Shown: piece after piece, positions 29,441 through 61,520 of the stretch
Layout: the number at the start of each line of letters is the position of its first letter
Numbering within the stretch: position 1 is the stretch's first letter
Assembly (NCBI RefSeq): GCF_027744825.2
Contig: NC_071345.1
Location: 14,819,501 to 14,883,500 of the forward strand
DNA length: 64,000 bases
Reading direction: 5' to 3'
DNA from: Synchiropus splendidus
Taxonomy: Eukaryota; Chordata; Actinopteri; Syngnathiformes; Callionymidae
Notes under the pieces: model-generated
What the model was told of the DNA's origin: nothing
What the model saw: only the letters and a program-made list of their open reading frames with translations
The model's database searches: none
Made by a program: the position numbers and the translations under genes

Positions 29441-29528
29441 ATGGCATGTTAATGAGGCATGTAGCATGAGTGTGCTGCTAGTGTTAGCCGAGCCGGACAT
29501 TATTGATCATGTCTGCTGCTCAACTTAC

Positions 29529-29780
29529 TGGAACTGCACTCATGAACGCGCTGCTGCTGCTCCCAAATCTGGTGAGGCTGGAATATCCCGGCTCCCGGCT
29601 GCGGTGGTGTCCGAGCGGCGGCTGAGCATGAAGCCCCGGCGCTTCTTGTGGCTCCCAGCGAACCGGTTTGAGGGCTGCAGCTCGGTCTGTAGATGCTACA
29701 ATCACCGGGACACACGCTCGCTCCTCTCCCTGACAGGTTGCTCCACGCCCCGGCCTGCGCGTCTCACAGTGGCGCTACTA
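29529..29780 (-). promoter_or_regulatory. CpG-rich block, probable ZHX1 promoter / non-coding exon 1
   Basis: GC- and CpG-rich in an AT-rich surrounding. On the minus strand a strong splice donor (CCA|GTAAGTTG) occurs at 29,528/29,529, with no matching coding frame before it, as expected for a non-coding first exon. A 168-codon plus-strand frame across it is most likely a by-product of the GC content. The upstream limit is a guess. Confidence 0.45.
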
Positions 29781-30960
<1,180 letters not shown>

Positions 30961-31112
30961 TTTATTTAAATATAGGAAAATACAAAGACTCAATTCATGA
31001 CAATTAATAACAAGTGCCTGGAAAATTCTACAAACTGAACAATACATTTAAACATTTACGGAGCTGAGGCAGAGCTCCTTGAATCCTGCATCAGGAAGAA
31101 CTTGAGAGAAAA

Positions 31113-41656
<10,544 letters not shown>

Positions 41657-42368
41657 GTTGTCCCCACAGTGGCCTTATATGCGAGCACCCGTGCCTCCTG
41701 AAGGCATCAAATCACTCGCCGTGTCGCCGACAGAAGCACCAAAACTAACCGACAGCTGAGGAGCTCAGCCTTCTCTGAACCCTTGATTTCTGGCGCCACA
41801 AACGTCACAGCCGGATCTGATGTTGCTCGCTCGCTGCCGCTCGGAAAAATAGATCTCGGGTAGAAATTAAAACGCAACTTTGTGTCTGGTCTAGATTACA
41901 CAAAAAACATCAAGCACGAATACATCAAGTAGGAAAAGAGTTGTAAACAAAGCCATGGTGAGACGCGTGTAGTCGTTCAATAACACTGGCGGAGGGATTC
42001 AGTTTGACGTAAAAAGGCTTACGTTCCGGCGCGCGCTCACTCTCAACAAACACTGAGGGCTGCAACTGACGTTCAAATGAATAACAACCTTATATACTGC
42101 AGTAACGACATAAAAGACGTAATAACGCAATACAGCCATGGTGATCTCATAATCATTTATTTTGGATAAGATGCAGGAGGTGAAAATACAAACTCTAAAA
42201 TTGCTTCCAATCTGAAAAATATATATATTGCAAAGCTATTCCATAGTGATATCAGCAAGATCTCAACCAGGCACCAGTGTTGTTGAAGAGGCCTGACTCT
42301 TGCGTACTTAACAACTAGCATTAGAGCAGGAAAATGGGACTGAACCATGGAGTTTTTAACCAGAGCAA
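41657..42368. promoter_or_regulatory. ATAD2 promoter region and spacer to PSMA2
   Basis: The first 200-400 bp upstream of the ATAD2 start are CpG-rich, with TTTCTGGCGCC near 41,789 (an imperfect E2F-like core), AACGTCAC (half CRE) and a GGCGCGCGC block near 42,020. ATAD2 is a known E2F target in mammals; whether this site is functional is inference. The remainder runs into the PSMA2 3' UTR, whose likely AATAAA is at 42,369-42,374 on the minus strand. Confidence 0.4.
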
Positions 42369-42661
42369 TTTATTGTCAGCACAGTAGCCAACCCTTGGGA
42401 TAGAAAAGGCAAACAATACACAGAGCGAATCCATATGCACAAATCCAATTAGTTATATGATCATTTGCTATACCAAATATGCTGTGACAAGCTGTCACCT
42501 CATGAACAAGGACACCACACGTTGGAATAATGCAGTTGCAGGTGATGAACAACCACACCAGTTTAGAACTTTATGAATACAAAAATGTGAATTAAGTTGA
42601 CTAATGAGCTGTAATTTATAAAGTTTACTGTGGCCTGAGTGAAATCACATGGTGAGTCCCA

Positions 42662-45586
<2,925 letters not shown>

Positions 45587-46152
45587 CTTGTTCGAGGTCT
45601 TCTTCTTCGCGCACACTGTGAGGTCCGAGGGGTTAAAGACAACTTCGACAAAAATACTGCCCCCATATGGCAATAACTGTTGTCATTGTGGTGGCTGACA
45701 AAAATGTTGATCTTAGGCAGAACAAATGTGTCCGATAGGTGATTGCGGAAGATAATGGATTATTCGACAGAAATACTTAAATATATGAAGATATTTTCGT
45801 ATAACCATCTGAACAGATTAATCTACCGCTAAAAACACTCTATAGAAAAGTCATCAATAGTGTAAACAGTCATGAATGTGAGTTTATTGACGCATTGATG
45901 TTGCATTATATCGTAAATTGGGTTTCAATGAACATTAACGCATAGATCCAATATTGCAGGTCCTCAATCTTATGATTATAGAGAGTAATATAATCTAGAG
46001 TGTACCATCACTGTTGACCGCTAGATGGCAACAATACACAGAAAAGGTTCATAGTCGACAAGCTTGTAGCGCAGAAGAAGTTTCGTCGCCGTTTAATGAC
46101 ACACATGACCGTGGGTTTGTGAAAGAGGGAAGAAGTCGTGTACACCGATGAG
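45587..46152. promoter_or_regulatory. Shared PSMA2 / MRPL32 bidirectional promoter interval
   Basis: 566 bp separate the two divergent start codons. The PSMA2-proximal part contains CTTCGCGCACACTG (NRF1-like half site). No TATA box is evident. Bidirectional function is inferred from the arrangement, which is also found in human. Confidence 0.55.
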
Positions 46153-46897
46153 ATGATGAATTTAGCTGCAATAGTCCAAACCCTTAGACGCTCTTTGCTC
46201 CATATTGAGAGCAGACTTTTCCAGTCGGCTGGGCTTGACAGGCAATTGGGTGAGTGTCAACTCCATTAGCATGCTAGTTTGTCTGCTGCGCACTGTCACC
46301 TGTTCACTGCTTAACGTCTTCGTTTGAACCTCGTGTCAACTCGTGTCTTCGCTCTACTAGAATGCCACTTTGTTGAATCGTTTTTAATCACTAAACCATG
46401 TGTGCAGTTCCAGCCCTGGCTATTACGGGTCCCAGCCTCCTGCCTCCCACTCACGAGCAGCCTCAGGGACTGCTTGACAGCATCATGTGGATGGCGGCGC
46501 CGAAGAAGAGACGAACCATAGAGGTCAACAGAACCAGGAGGAGAGCTGAAAGTAAACTGCTAAAACTTCAGGTGATCCGCCAGGCACATTTACGTCGACC
46601 AGAGTAAAATGGGTTGATTCAAACAGCTTCTTCTCTGTCCCTCAGACAAACATTGAGCCATGTCCAGAGTGTGGCCACCTGAAGCAGAAACACGTCTTGT
46701 GTGGCTTCTGTTATGCAAAAGTGTGCAAGGAGACGATTGAGATTCGGACGAAGATCAAGGAAATGGAAGGAGGTCCTCTCAGGGCCCCATCAGTGGAGAC
46801 TGTTGTCTTCTATGATGGCGAGACACCAAATGAACAAGACAAAGACAAGAGGATTGTGGAGCTGCCCAGGAAAAGACCATCTTGGTTCAGCCGATGA
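46153..46897 (+). CDS. mrpl32: Mitochondrial ribosomal protein L32
   Basis: Component of the large mitoribosomal subunit. In mammals and yeast its precursor is matured by the m-AAA protease. Three coding exons: 46153-46249, 46408-46571 and 46646-46897 (513 nt, 170 aa; human 188). The N-terminal 60 residues are poorly conserved, basic and presequence-like ([16 protein letters not shown]). The core is conserved from [20 protein letters not shown], followed by the zinc-ribbon cysteines in [18 protein letters not shown], then AKVCKE, and the end RKRPSWFSR. Start: the first of two tandem ATGs (46,153); an ATG at 46,148 is out of frame and hits a stop. AATAAA at 47,108-47,113. Confidence 0.93.
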
Positions 46898-48262
46898 TGC
46901 AGACTCAAAGAGTTTTGGTTCCTGTCGAAGATCCAGCTTTGTTTTCGTAAAACAGTCAGTGATGATGTTGGGACAGTAAAAGTGAAGTTATTACAGGTAC
47001 AAGTACTCCATCTAAAGTTCAGGATCCTCCATGTATTTAAATATATCTGGACATTTGAAACGTGGTCAGTTAAAAAAAAAATCTGTAAAACATTGCTGTA
47101 CTATTATAATAAAAACAAGTGATTTTAATACTTGAGTATTGCACAGTTGGCCTTAGGGCAGGGGTACTCAACTCTGTCCTCAAAGGGCAGGGGTGGTACA
47201 GGTTTTTGTTACAACCAGTCAAGCACTCATAGTTCAACCTATCAGGTGTCTGAAGACAAATCTGTTGACTCTCATTGTGGTGCTGATTGTTTCAGCTAAC
47301 CCTAAGCATTATTTGATACTTTGTTCTTACAAGCCCATGCTATCTTAAGTTTATCCACAGCTATAGGGTAAAGTAGCTGTGAACATGGTTGGTGCAAAAA
47401 TGTCTATTGCAAAGATGTGATTTTTTTTTAATGACAACCAAAATGCAATATAGAGAGACATGATACAGCACACATTTTGAAATTAAGTCAACTTTTTAAA
47501 AAATCCCTTTTTAAAAAGTACTGGTCATACTAATGAGTAGGAAACTAATGAACAGGACATCACAGAATGAAAGCATCCGACCCCTGCAATAGTGCCCATA
47601 CCCTGTTTATTAGCACAGCAACCTCTAGTATAAAGTATAAACCAAATGTCAAAAAAAGAAATTACAACTGACTTGCTCCATCAAAGCTATCGAAGAAGTA
47701 GGCCCCATGTCGCCACTGTCCATTATGGATAAAGACAAACTACATATGATTGTGCGATGATTAGGAATATTGTGTATTGGATCAACTTGTATATTTAATT
47801 AAACAATCTAAAAAGGCCCAGCAGACTCGCCCGCCTTTCATGTTTAGAGGAGGTCCAGCTCCCGCTTATTGACTGAATTTGATGTGGCAATTTAAAAAAA
47901 GTTTTTGGCAGCAAATGTGCCACGCAAATGTGAAGTCAGTAACTTCAGTAGTATTTACTGGCATTGACTTGATTCTTGTATGTTCTGGTTTGTCAGCAGT
48001 ATTTATAGCCAACGTGATGAGAGCTAGTGAATAACTGTAGATGAAGGATGGACAAAAGAGGACATGCTTTCTGGGCTCAGTGACATTACATACATTTGCT
48101 GTTGTTTTCAGTTTACAGGGAAAGCAGACCATTACAGCATTAACATCCCAGGAAACATCCAACACTGACATTCATGCAGGAATTTAAGATACAGTACCTC
48201 AGGATTCCTGAATATTCCTCAACCAATTAAGATATTTTAAAAAAGACTGAAGCCAGTTCTGA
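46898..48262. other. Convergent intergenic interval with a repeat fragment
   Basis: Holds the MRPL32 3' UTR (poly(A) signal 47,108) and, on the other strand, the CCDC127 3' UTR (minus-strand AATAAA at 47,606-47,611). Around 47,158-47,300 a segment beginning CAGGGGTACTCAACTCTGTC resembles the terminus of a fish hAT-type repeat; no opposite end was matched. Confidence 0.5.
47158..47300. mobile_element. hAT-like repeat fragment
   Basis: Starts with a CAGGGGTACTCAACTCTGTC-like terminus followed by CAAAGGGCAGGGGTGG and later CTGATTGTTTCAGCTAA. The pattern is typical of short fish hAT derivatives from memory. Its boundary on the right is unclear and no target duplication was identified. Confidence 0.4.
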
Positions 48263-50022
48263 TCATTTAGAATGACTCTTCCCAGTGAGGAGGGCTTCCT
48301 CTGCTCTCTTGTGCTTCTGGACTGTGACCTGCAGCTGCCAGTACTTGAGATAGACCCACATCAGACTTCCATTCTTTCTCTTATCCATGTTCATATAGTC
48401 TGCACAGTGCTTATCCCTCCTAAAAATGTCTTTGAGATCAGATTCTAGATCCATTTCCCTGCCGATGGGTTGTCTGACCACCTTCAGAAGCATGTTCCTC
48501 TCCAGTTCCTCCCGCTGGTGTCGCGACTGGATGGGGGAACAAAAGACACTCTGTCGCTCGACAAGTTGAGCTTCCAGCTCCTTCAGGGTGGCGCGTGCTT
48601 GCTGGGCCCAGGTATCCTCTTGCTTCAAGGCGTCATGCAGCACAGCCCCTGCAGCTCCAGACTTCACCACCCTCTGCTTTTCTTCTGCAACGACTCTCTG
48701 TTCCTTGTCGAATGATACAGTTGTCAGCAGTGCATAAGAACTACAGCACAAATCCTCTGAGTGAAAGACAAGACTTTACCTCCTGCAACAGTTTCCTTTC
48801 TTGCATGAAACGTTGATTCTGTGTCAACATGGCGTTCCTAAAGCCTTCGACCCTCTGTTTCTCCTTTTCCAGCTGCACCTCCAGCTGAACCAGAGACCTG
48901 CGTTGCTCCGTTAGAGTCTCCCTGTAGCGAACTTCCAGCTCACTTTTCATCGTCGTCACCTCTTTCTCATACTGGGATTTGGCCTTCTCGAGCTCTTTTT
49001 GTGAATCTCTGTCCCATATCCAACCTCAAGAGAGAAAGACACAGAGGTGAAGTCATATTTTAACTGACTCTCAAATCATTATTCACATACATATTCAGTG
49101 TAGAAAATAAAATATAAAAAATTAAGCACCACAACGTTCATGAAGCCGATAAGATTAAAGTTCAAACTTGTTTTGTAGTGAAGAAAAGTCTACATACAGA
49201 CTGAATAAATACTTTAATTTCATTTATTCAAAAAGAGTAATTGAAATTAAGCGCCACAAGGGGCTAAGGGAGGTTATTGTGTTAAGAGAGGACACAGTGA
49301 ATTCCTGAAGATTTTTGGGATTACAAAATAGGCACGTATAAATATAGTTATGAATACTTAACCAAATTTGAAATAACTGGGTGTGTATGTAGCAATTATC
49401 AGGTTTGTATTATGGCTACAACATATTTTAGTATCAAATCTGAGTTGGGAGTGTGGCAAATGCAAAACAGGGAATGCCATAACTATAGACCGTTGAGGCC
49501 TGTTGGTGTTGGCCTGGGACATGAGATCATATGTCAACAAAACATTAGCTCCTAAAGTTGACAGCTTCATTTAGGTTAAAAGCATAATGGTAACCATGCG
49601 ATGGCAACAGGGCTTCTTCAAGAAAAACAGTTTACAAAATGAAAATGCAACTTTATCAAGCTTTGTACAGGTTTTAAAGAAATGATAGAATGACTAATAC
49701 TGATACACATGAACTGTTTGGAAAGTTAAAATGGAAGTGTGAAGCTTAAGCGCAATGTCAAGTCGTGCAATACAGTCACTTATGTAGCAGGAACTACATG
49801 GACATCTGGGTGACTTGCATGTTCGCTGTATTACTGACTCTCACCCACATGTTCATATGAACACACACACACCTCCTTGTATAACTTACGAAAGGCAGCC
49901 AATCCCAATATAGGGACCAGCAGGGCGTAGTTCCATTGGTTTCCATCGCCAGCTGCCGGCCCTCTTCCTCTGTGGTCTGGTGGTTCAATGTTCCACCTGG
50001 GAGGATCATTCAAGTCGTTCAT
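48263..50022 (-). CDS. ccdc127: Coiled-coil domain-containing protein 127
   Basis: Three coding exons: 49890-50022, 48780-49024 and 48263-48703 (819 nt, 272 aa; human 260). It matches human from the start (MNDLNDPPRWNIEP against MNNLNDPPNWNI), through WNYALLVPILGLAAFRWIWD, a charged heptad-like coiled-coil region over roughly residues 55-150, and the C-terminal GSLMWVYLKYWQLQV. The hydrophobic segment near residues 32-48 could anchor or associate with a membrane, but its function is not settled to my knowledge. The acceptor of the last exon (ACAAG|GAACAG) has a weak pyrimidine tract. A CTGCAG acceptor just upstream of the ATG implies a separate non-coding first exon; a GTAAAC donor at about 50,225 is a candidate for it. 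Head-to-head with SDHA, as in human. Confidence 0.9.
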
Positions 50023-50701
50023 GGGGGAGACCTGCAGCACATAATGATGGTTCTGAACTGGAGGCAGTGAATCCAAAATCAAAACCTCCTAAACAGGTTT
50101 AACAGTGAGAAGACACTTGAATAGATGGCATGCGAAATATGGACATATGAATGGCAAATTTCATTTAAGAGATTTAACAATGGTTTTATGTCTATTCACC
50201 AATGTGACAGGCTGCAAGTTTGTTTACCTCAACACGGGGCTAACATGCTAAGCTAACATTTTGACCTTCGGCGTTATCAAAAAATGGACATAATTCCACA
50301 GAACATAACGTGTCGCTTATTTAAGTGAGTTGGTGTGAATTCATAGCTATACAGCATCTCACCTTCAACACAACGGCGAGGTCACTTATGCATTTGTTCC
50401 TGAAAGAGGCACCTTATACAAGTATGTCGAGAAGTGCTGCGCCTTCATATGAAGGGGGTGTTTCTCAGTTAGAACAAATTAAAATGAATGCTTCCTGCAA
50501 GGTTTACACAACAGTAGTTTACCATATATTATGAAATCCAGACAAAATTAATTGTTTGTTGACCTTAATATTCTATGACGCACATTGCACAAAAGAGAAA
50601 AGGTTACCATTAAGAACCCCCCTAAAAACGGTAGATGGTTGAGTCCAACGCAACTGAAAGCAAGCTGCTCCTCCGGATCTGCGGATCCTTCATCCGACAA
50701 C
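50023..50701. promoter_or_regulatory. CCDC127 / SDHA divergent promoter interval
   Basis: 679 bp between the divergent start codons. It contains the presumed non-coding CCDC127 exon (donor near 50,225 on the minus strand) and the SDHA 5' UTR. No TATA box is evident. Shared-promoter function is inferred. Confidence 0.5.
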
Positions 50702-55779
<5,078 letters not shown>

Positions 55780-57902
55780 GACCCTCCTCATGCTATTTAT
55801 GAACATCCCCTCCTGTAACAGAATGTCATCATGGGATAAGTCGACTCCATTGCACATTTGTATCAACTGTAGAATCATGAAAACTAAACATGTTTCCTCT
55901 TGAACTGAAATCTCTTGTTTTCTTGTTTAATCTGTTTGAGCAGATTGATTTTAAAATGGTTCTTATGAGCTGGTTTTGTATGTAAAAATGGGGCGCCCTC
56001 TGTTAGTGGGTGAATACCGCTAAATTAAAGAGGGAATGGTGAAGATATATGTTGCTTTATGTGGCTTATTTAAGCATCTTTGTCTTGGCCTGAAATACAT
56101 ATGGTTAGCACATGTGATTTAATGAAGACACAAAGGGATATTTTGTTGCATATTCACATACATACAACTATAATGTCAAATGTTTTCTCATTCACTAAAG
56201 CCTTGACTGGCATATACTTAAATGTGTGTGTCCAAAAGTTCTTATTCCAGCTCTCAGAATATTCTTCAATCTCTGCTAAAGCTAGTAAATATTGTATCTG
56301 TGTAGTGATGTGATATGAGACTTTCATGCTACAGAATAACGTAGATGTTCATTCTCCTCAAGTCTGAACAAAAATAATCCAACTATTCTTGAATTTGGAC
56401 AGATATCAAATCTGCTTTCGCAAGGCTGCCTGGGGTTGCTTTAATCATGCAGGTAAATTGTGTATGTTTTCATCACTGTGTTAAATTATTCCGACCTTTT
56501 CTAAGGTTTATTCAGTTTTCATTTGTACTCATTTCATACACTCATTAAAGTGTGGACTATGCATGAGAACGAGTCATTGTTTCTGTTTCATCAGCGTAGT
56601 CACTGCTCATACCCTGCACACAGGATGCCGGCAGGTGGAGAAAGAGACAGAGCTATGGAACATTCCCCGAGGGAGAGAATAGTGACAGGAAAAAACTAAA
56701 ATGGCAAACGGAGGAGCACAGGCAGTGGAGGGAGGAGTTCACAGGTCGATTACATGTGCTGAAGGTTGAATCTGAGAGACATACTTGACTGTAAGGTGGT
56801 GCCAAGCAGATTCTGACACAAAGACAAGAAGCCAGAGATGAAGATGACCAGGTTTTCACTGGCAGTGACTCAGATGGACAAGATCGGAAATAAGGACAGC
56901 TCATGCAGAGAGGTTTGGAGACAAAGTTAGACTCAGGTGAGGAGAGACTGGGAACAATGTTGGATGAAGATTGTTAGAAATGGAAGAGGAAGAGAACAAT
57001 TTAGGTTAATAGATGTGAGAAAGGGGGATATGAATATAGAACCACGGTGATGGAGATGATAGGCTGAGGTGGTGGAGCGGAAACTGACTTGCTGTTGCGT
57101 CCCCCGACAGGAAAATGGAAAACATGTACAGTATATAAACTTGCAGCATTTGCATATGTTGGAATATATTTGTCTGAAGGCAAATAAAAAATATTATTAC
57201 TTATGCAACTTGACAATACTTGAGCTAGCTTTAGTTTTTAAACAGTAGTTAGGACAGTAGCCTAACTATGTGTAATGTAGGTCACAACTGACAGTCTGTT
57301 GAAATTATTTTTCTTTTATTCTTCAGCAACTGTGAAAATAACATAGGAAAAAAAAAAAAATGAAGTCCGGACACGGCCCACAGCACCCTACGCAGCATAC
57401 CCTACAGCAGCATACGCTCAACTATGAGGGCAAGTTGAGCGGGCTACCGGACGTCACCGGAACTCAAATAAAATAATGAAATAAAAATAACTCATTGAGA
57501 TAAACATTCACAAAATAAATACGTACACAACAAAAATACAAATTTATAAACAAAATAAATAAAACATATTGAAATAAAATAATAGATTTTTGACTCCGTT
57601 ACATATGCCTTTACATTTGCGTAGAAATTGGGGCCGCAATTCTTTGCATTTATTTATTTATTTAATTATTTATTTATTTCATAACTGGTGTCACCGGAAG
57701 TATGACGTAGGAGTAATGTAATCGCGACTAACTATATCAATGACAAAAAAAAGCCGTTGGTTAGTCATAGACATACTGGTTGAAAATGTAAATAAACATC
57801 AATAAAAATAACAGTACAAATAACGGACATATGTTGTGTCCACTTATGGGGTTTATGATCGTTAAACCTTGACTTCCGTTGTGTCTTAACTTCAACCGGC
57901 AG
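55780..57902. other. SDHA 3' UTR and intergenic sequence
   Basis: Up to about 56,045 is SDHA 3' UTR. Beyond that no conserved coding block is visible. Around 57,440-57,710 two CACCGGAA-containing blocks flank an AAATAAA/TTTATTT-rich core, giving an imperfect inverted arrangement that may be a decayed MITE. Confidence 0.45.
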
Positions 57903-58082
57903 ATGGCAGCATCGACGGCTGAAGCCACAGCCAGATTTCTCCTCGGGTCGATGATACGATTCAGTTGGCGCCGAACTTGGAACTTGAGAACACACCTATG
58001 TCAACAAAGGAACATTCGTTCGTCTTATTCACGCGATCCGTCTGTACATGGTGACGTTAAAGCAAACGTCAGTGCCCAGTGA
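57903..58082 (+). CDS. Possible first coding exon of an unidentified gene
   Basis: ATG at 57,903 in the context CAGATGG opens a 59-codon frame beginning MAASTAEATARFLLGSMIRF, rich in Arg/Ser/Ala and low in acid near the start, as in mitochondrial presequences. A GTGAGC donor overlaps the stop region (CCCA|GTGAGC at 58,078/58,079), so the frame could be an exon spliced onward, or a 59-aa unspliced ORF. Local GC content is higher than around it. No downstream exon was recognised before 63.8 kb, so this is only a candidate. Confidence 0.22.
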   Translation: MAASTAEATARFLLGSMIRFSWRRTWNLRTHLCQQRNIRSSYSRDPSVHGDVKANVSAQ

Positions 58083-58227
58083 GCGCTAGAGTGTCGGCTG
58101 ATCTATTTTCACTGAATTGCTGCAGCCATTTTTGAGCACCACTTTGGTTTGATTAACGTTTCAGGCATTTTTGTTTGTACTGGGCGATTGTCCAGGATTG
58201 GAAGTTGTCCAACACGCTGCAGCTCGC

Positions 58228-58297
58228 TGCAACTCTGTCTGTCTGTCTATCTATCTTTCTGTCTGTGTCTGTCTGCCTGTCTGTCTGTATCTATACA
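58228..58297. repeat. Imperfect (GTCT/ATCT)n repeat
   Basis: Tetranucleotide CTGT/CTAT repeat with interruptions, about 70 bp. Confidence 0.85.
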
Positions 58298-58589
58298 TAT
58301 CAAGATGGATGTGGTCACGTGACCGGACGCAGGCTAAGGGAAAGTCATAAAATGTTGATAAATGTAAACCTGGTTAACCAAACTGATCCAGAATAGGATT
58401 TTTGTCAAAAACAAGCAAACAAAGTTTAAGCAATCAGACATCACCCGAAACCACACCTGACACCTGCCTGGTGAAGTTGTGTGTATTGGAGCAAAAACCT
58501 GCTCCGACTGTGGCCTTTTCTGGGGTCCATTTCAAGAAGCTGGTTCATCAAAGCCGGGGAGAAAACCGGATGTGATAATCAGCCTAGAG

Positions 58590-58680
58590 CAGTGGTGGGC
58601 AATAAAATTTCCTACAGGGCCACATCAGAAACTGTACCGGGTGTGAGGGGCCATCATCAAAAGAAAGACAGCGATGACCA
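58590..58680. mobile_element. hAT-like repeat fragment
   Basis: Begins GCAGTGGTGGGCAATAAAAT, followed by ACAGGGCCACATCAGAAAC and GAGGGGCCATCA. The order of a CAGTGGTGGGCAA terminus followed by GGGCCACA is typical of fish hAT-derived repeats. The right limit is unclear. Confidence 0.45.
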
Positions 58681-59058
58681 CAAAACATGATGGAAAAATC
58701 TATACTTAAGTAACAAGGACAAAATGAGCCTAAAAAGATTAAATATAACTAAGAATGCAAAGAAGTGTAAATATGCCACGAAACCTTTTGAAATATTTCA
58801 TTTTATTTGCATTACATTTGAATATCAATCAACATAACAAAGCATTCAAGATAAAAAGACAAATTATTAATTATTGAAATAATATTTAAAAAATGGCCAA
58901 TGAAAAGAAGAAAATTTTAGCCTTTAAACATCTTATATTTACTGCTGAAGTGGTGCTGGTGACTAAAAGAGAAAGAACAAAAAAAGGCAGAAAAATGCAG
59001 AAAGTGAACAGATTAAAGGAAGAATGATAACCCCGAATTCTGCCAATTTTTTTTTCTT

Positions 59059-59083
59059 TACTGGCCCTAATCCTCTTCCGTAT
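59059..59083. repeat. Solo end of the 11,193-type MITE
   Basis: ACTGGCCCTAATCCTCTTCC followed by GTA is identical to the right arm of the element at 11,193-11,418 and is also preceded by a T-rich run. No second arm was found nearby. Confidence 0.6.
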
Positions 59084-60879
59084 TGTTGTTGATAGAGTGG
59101 GAGTCAAAAAGAAGGAACGGATCAAAATTCCATGTCTCTGGAATGCTTACAATAAATATTCACATGATGAAAATTGGGCTTTTTAAATCTGAGACAGATA
59201 GAAATGACCTGCAAAATAAAAGGAGTGAGTTTAGCACATTTTCTGAAATATTCATCTAGATGATGTGTGTGCATGAAAATGAGAAAGAAAACCACGATTT
59301 TACTTTGCAATACGTATTCAAACTTAAAACATCATGGTAAAACCCCAAAGCAGCATTTCTGCACCATGTTCAAATCATAAAACCACTGCATGAGGGCTTA
59401 GGGGTGTGGCTCAGAGCCTGGATTATATTTCCTTTCAGCGTCTACTGAAGGGCTTTTAGCAAGTCCAGGCACCATCACATGACACTGTGATTACCAGCTT
59501 CAGGAGGTAAAACTGTAAGATGTTATTTATGACGTCTGACTGCGATCAGGGCCTTTTCCTTCAGAGCCTTTAAAGTGACGGACGGTGGGCTTTCCATGCC
59601 TTGATCCTCATCTGCTGCTCTGATAGTGTTGTACACATTAGCGTTCCATTCCAGGAGGTTTGAAAGTGTACTTTCCAACGCTGATCATGTGGCATCTGAG
59701 GTCACGAGAATCTATTACGGGCACATGAAAAGGTGTCATCAACACCAGCTAATAGTGATCTCTGTTGAGCCGTCATGACTGCGTTCATGAAAACATCACG
59801 CACACGTTCGTAACTCACTCAACGTTTCACTCCTCCGTAACACCGGGCTTCTCTGTGTGCTCCCAGCTAATCAGAAAATGATGTGGGAGGTGGACGAGCG
59901 GAAAGGGGAGGGACATCTCCGGAACTATTGCCACTTCCCAGCCAGGCTGGTTTGTTGAAGCTCACTTCTCCCCCTTCTCTTTCTCCACACTTTCACAATC
60001 AGACAGAAAGTTCAAATGACTCACGGTCTCAAGAATGCTCCTCTGACGTTCCAGCCAAACATGTTGCAAACATTTACTGTCGCAGGCAGCCACTTCCTGA
60101 GGGAGCACATTTCAGGTGGGATGCATTTCATTGTGAGGCCAGTTCAGTGAGCTGTGAAAGAAAGTCCTAGACGTGGTGCACTTCCCAGGCTTGAAGGTCA
60201 ACAAAAGACATCAGGATTTCATGTTGCCAGTGTTGATTCAATGTTAAAATAACTACCGTTTTTGAACGTAAAGCACCGTAATTCAACGTTTGGTTTTCTG
60301 ACAGTGAAATAGAGGCATCTATCAGAGTCTCATGCTCGCTGGGTCGGAAGAGTACGTTATGTAAACAAACTGAAAGGGCTTCTCTGCTGGTTGGCGCTAA
60401 CACGCTAAGTCAATACCAAAAGAGACAGGCGTTGAAATCTATCCATGATCATTGATGTAGTTTACTTCACGGTATCATATCATGGCCACAACTGTTGGGC
60501 TTTTCACCAAAGACTGAAATAAGTTGAATTTTAACTGTCACCTCAAGTGTCTTTGGTTTGCTAAGTGATGGTACCTGTTAGCATTAACAATGTCTTACAC
60601 TCCTCTTCCTCTTTCGCCATGTTGAATTTCAACTTATTCCTCTCATGGTTTATCAATTGCTTCTCTATACTGTCATAAAGTTAAACAAAACACAAAAAAT
60701 TGAATAACAAAACAGTAAATAAACTACAGTCTAACGTCAGAAGATCAGAGGAAACGTTAACTGCACCAGTGACATAAACTCAGAAGTGCAAACTCGTCAG
60801 AAAGAAGTGAAGACAATCTAGTATCTGGTACAGTTTATTATTATTATTATCATTATTATTACAATTACTACAAATAATA

Positions 60880-61520
60880 ATTAGGGATGGGACTCAATTA
60901 AAAAAATCTAATTAATTAGAGAATTTGTGATTAAATAATCCCAATTAGTTGCAGTTTAATTGTATAGGAATATTTGCCACAAGAAGCCACATTTTTCAAT
61001 TTGACTGACTTTGGTATATTACTGAATCCAATGATGGAGCCATACATACATTTAAACAACAAAATATTGTTCATTTTGCATCAGTTTGACAATAGCACAA
61101 TAAATCAGAATGATGGCTATATTCAAGTTTTTATATCACCTTATTTAAACTAAAGCTCTTTTCATGTCTTGAAAATATTTATATAAGAATTTAAATTTTA
61201 TATGAATTTCAAGTACATTCAGAGTAGTGGAAACCCTGGCCATTGTGTAGAGAAAACCATCCCTGAACTAAAGCAAACAGAAGCTTTTGTTTGCTTTTGT
61301 TCAGGGATTCCTCCATGTTTGTTGTTGTTATCATCCTAGCTGCGACGTGTTTTGTGCATCAGTGTGATCAGTGGACCAGGAACTCCTGCACTTACAAAGG
61401 TTCCCTGTTGTCTGGAGAGAAAACTGTTCAATTAAATGAAATTAAATTAAAACAAACGCGATGAATTAATTAATTCCCACCACTAATTTAAATTAATTTA
61501 AATTCCCACCACTAATAATA
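60880..61520. mobile_element. Probable degenerate hAT-like element
   Basis: The left end has AATTAGGGATGGGACTCAAT followed by alternating AATTAATTA blocks. The right end has AATTCCCACCACTAA twice (about 61,471-61,515), roughly the inverted counterpart of the left end. The TTAGTGGTGGGAATTAATT-like terminus is common among fish hAT derivatives. No clean target duplication was found. Confidence 0.4.

Noticed and set aside
59883..60170. 95-codon plus-strand frame starting MGGGRAERGG
   Set aside because: No homology recognised, no splice context and low-complexity Ser/Pro composition.
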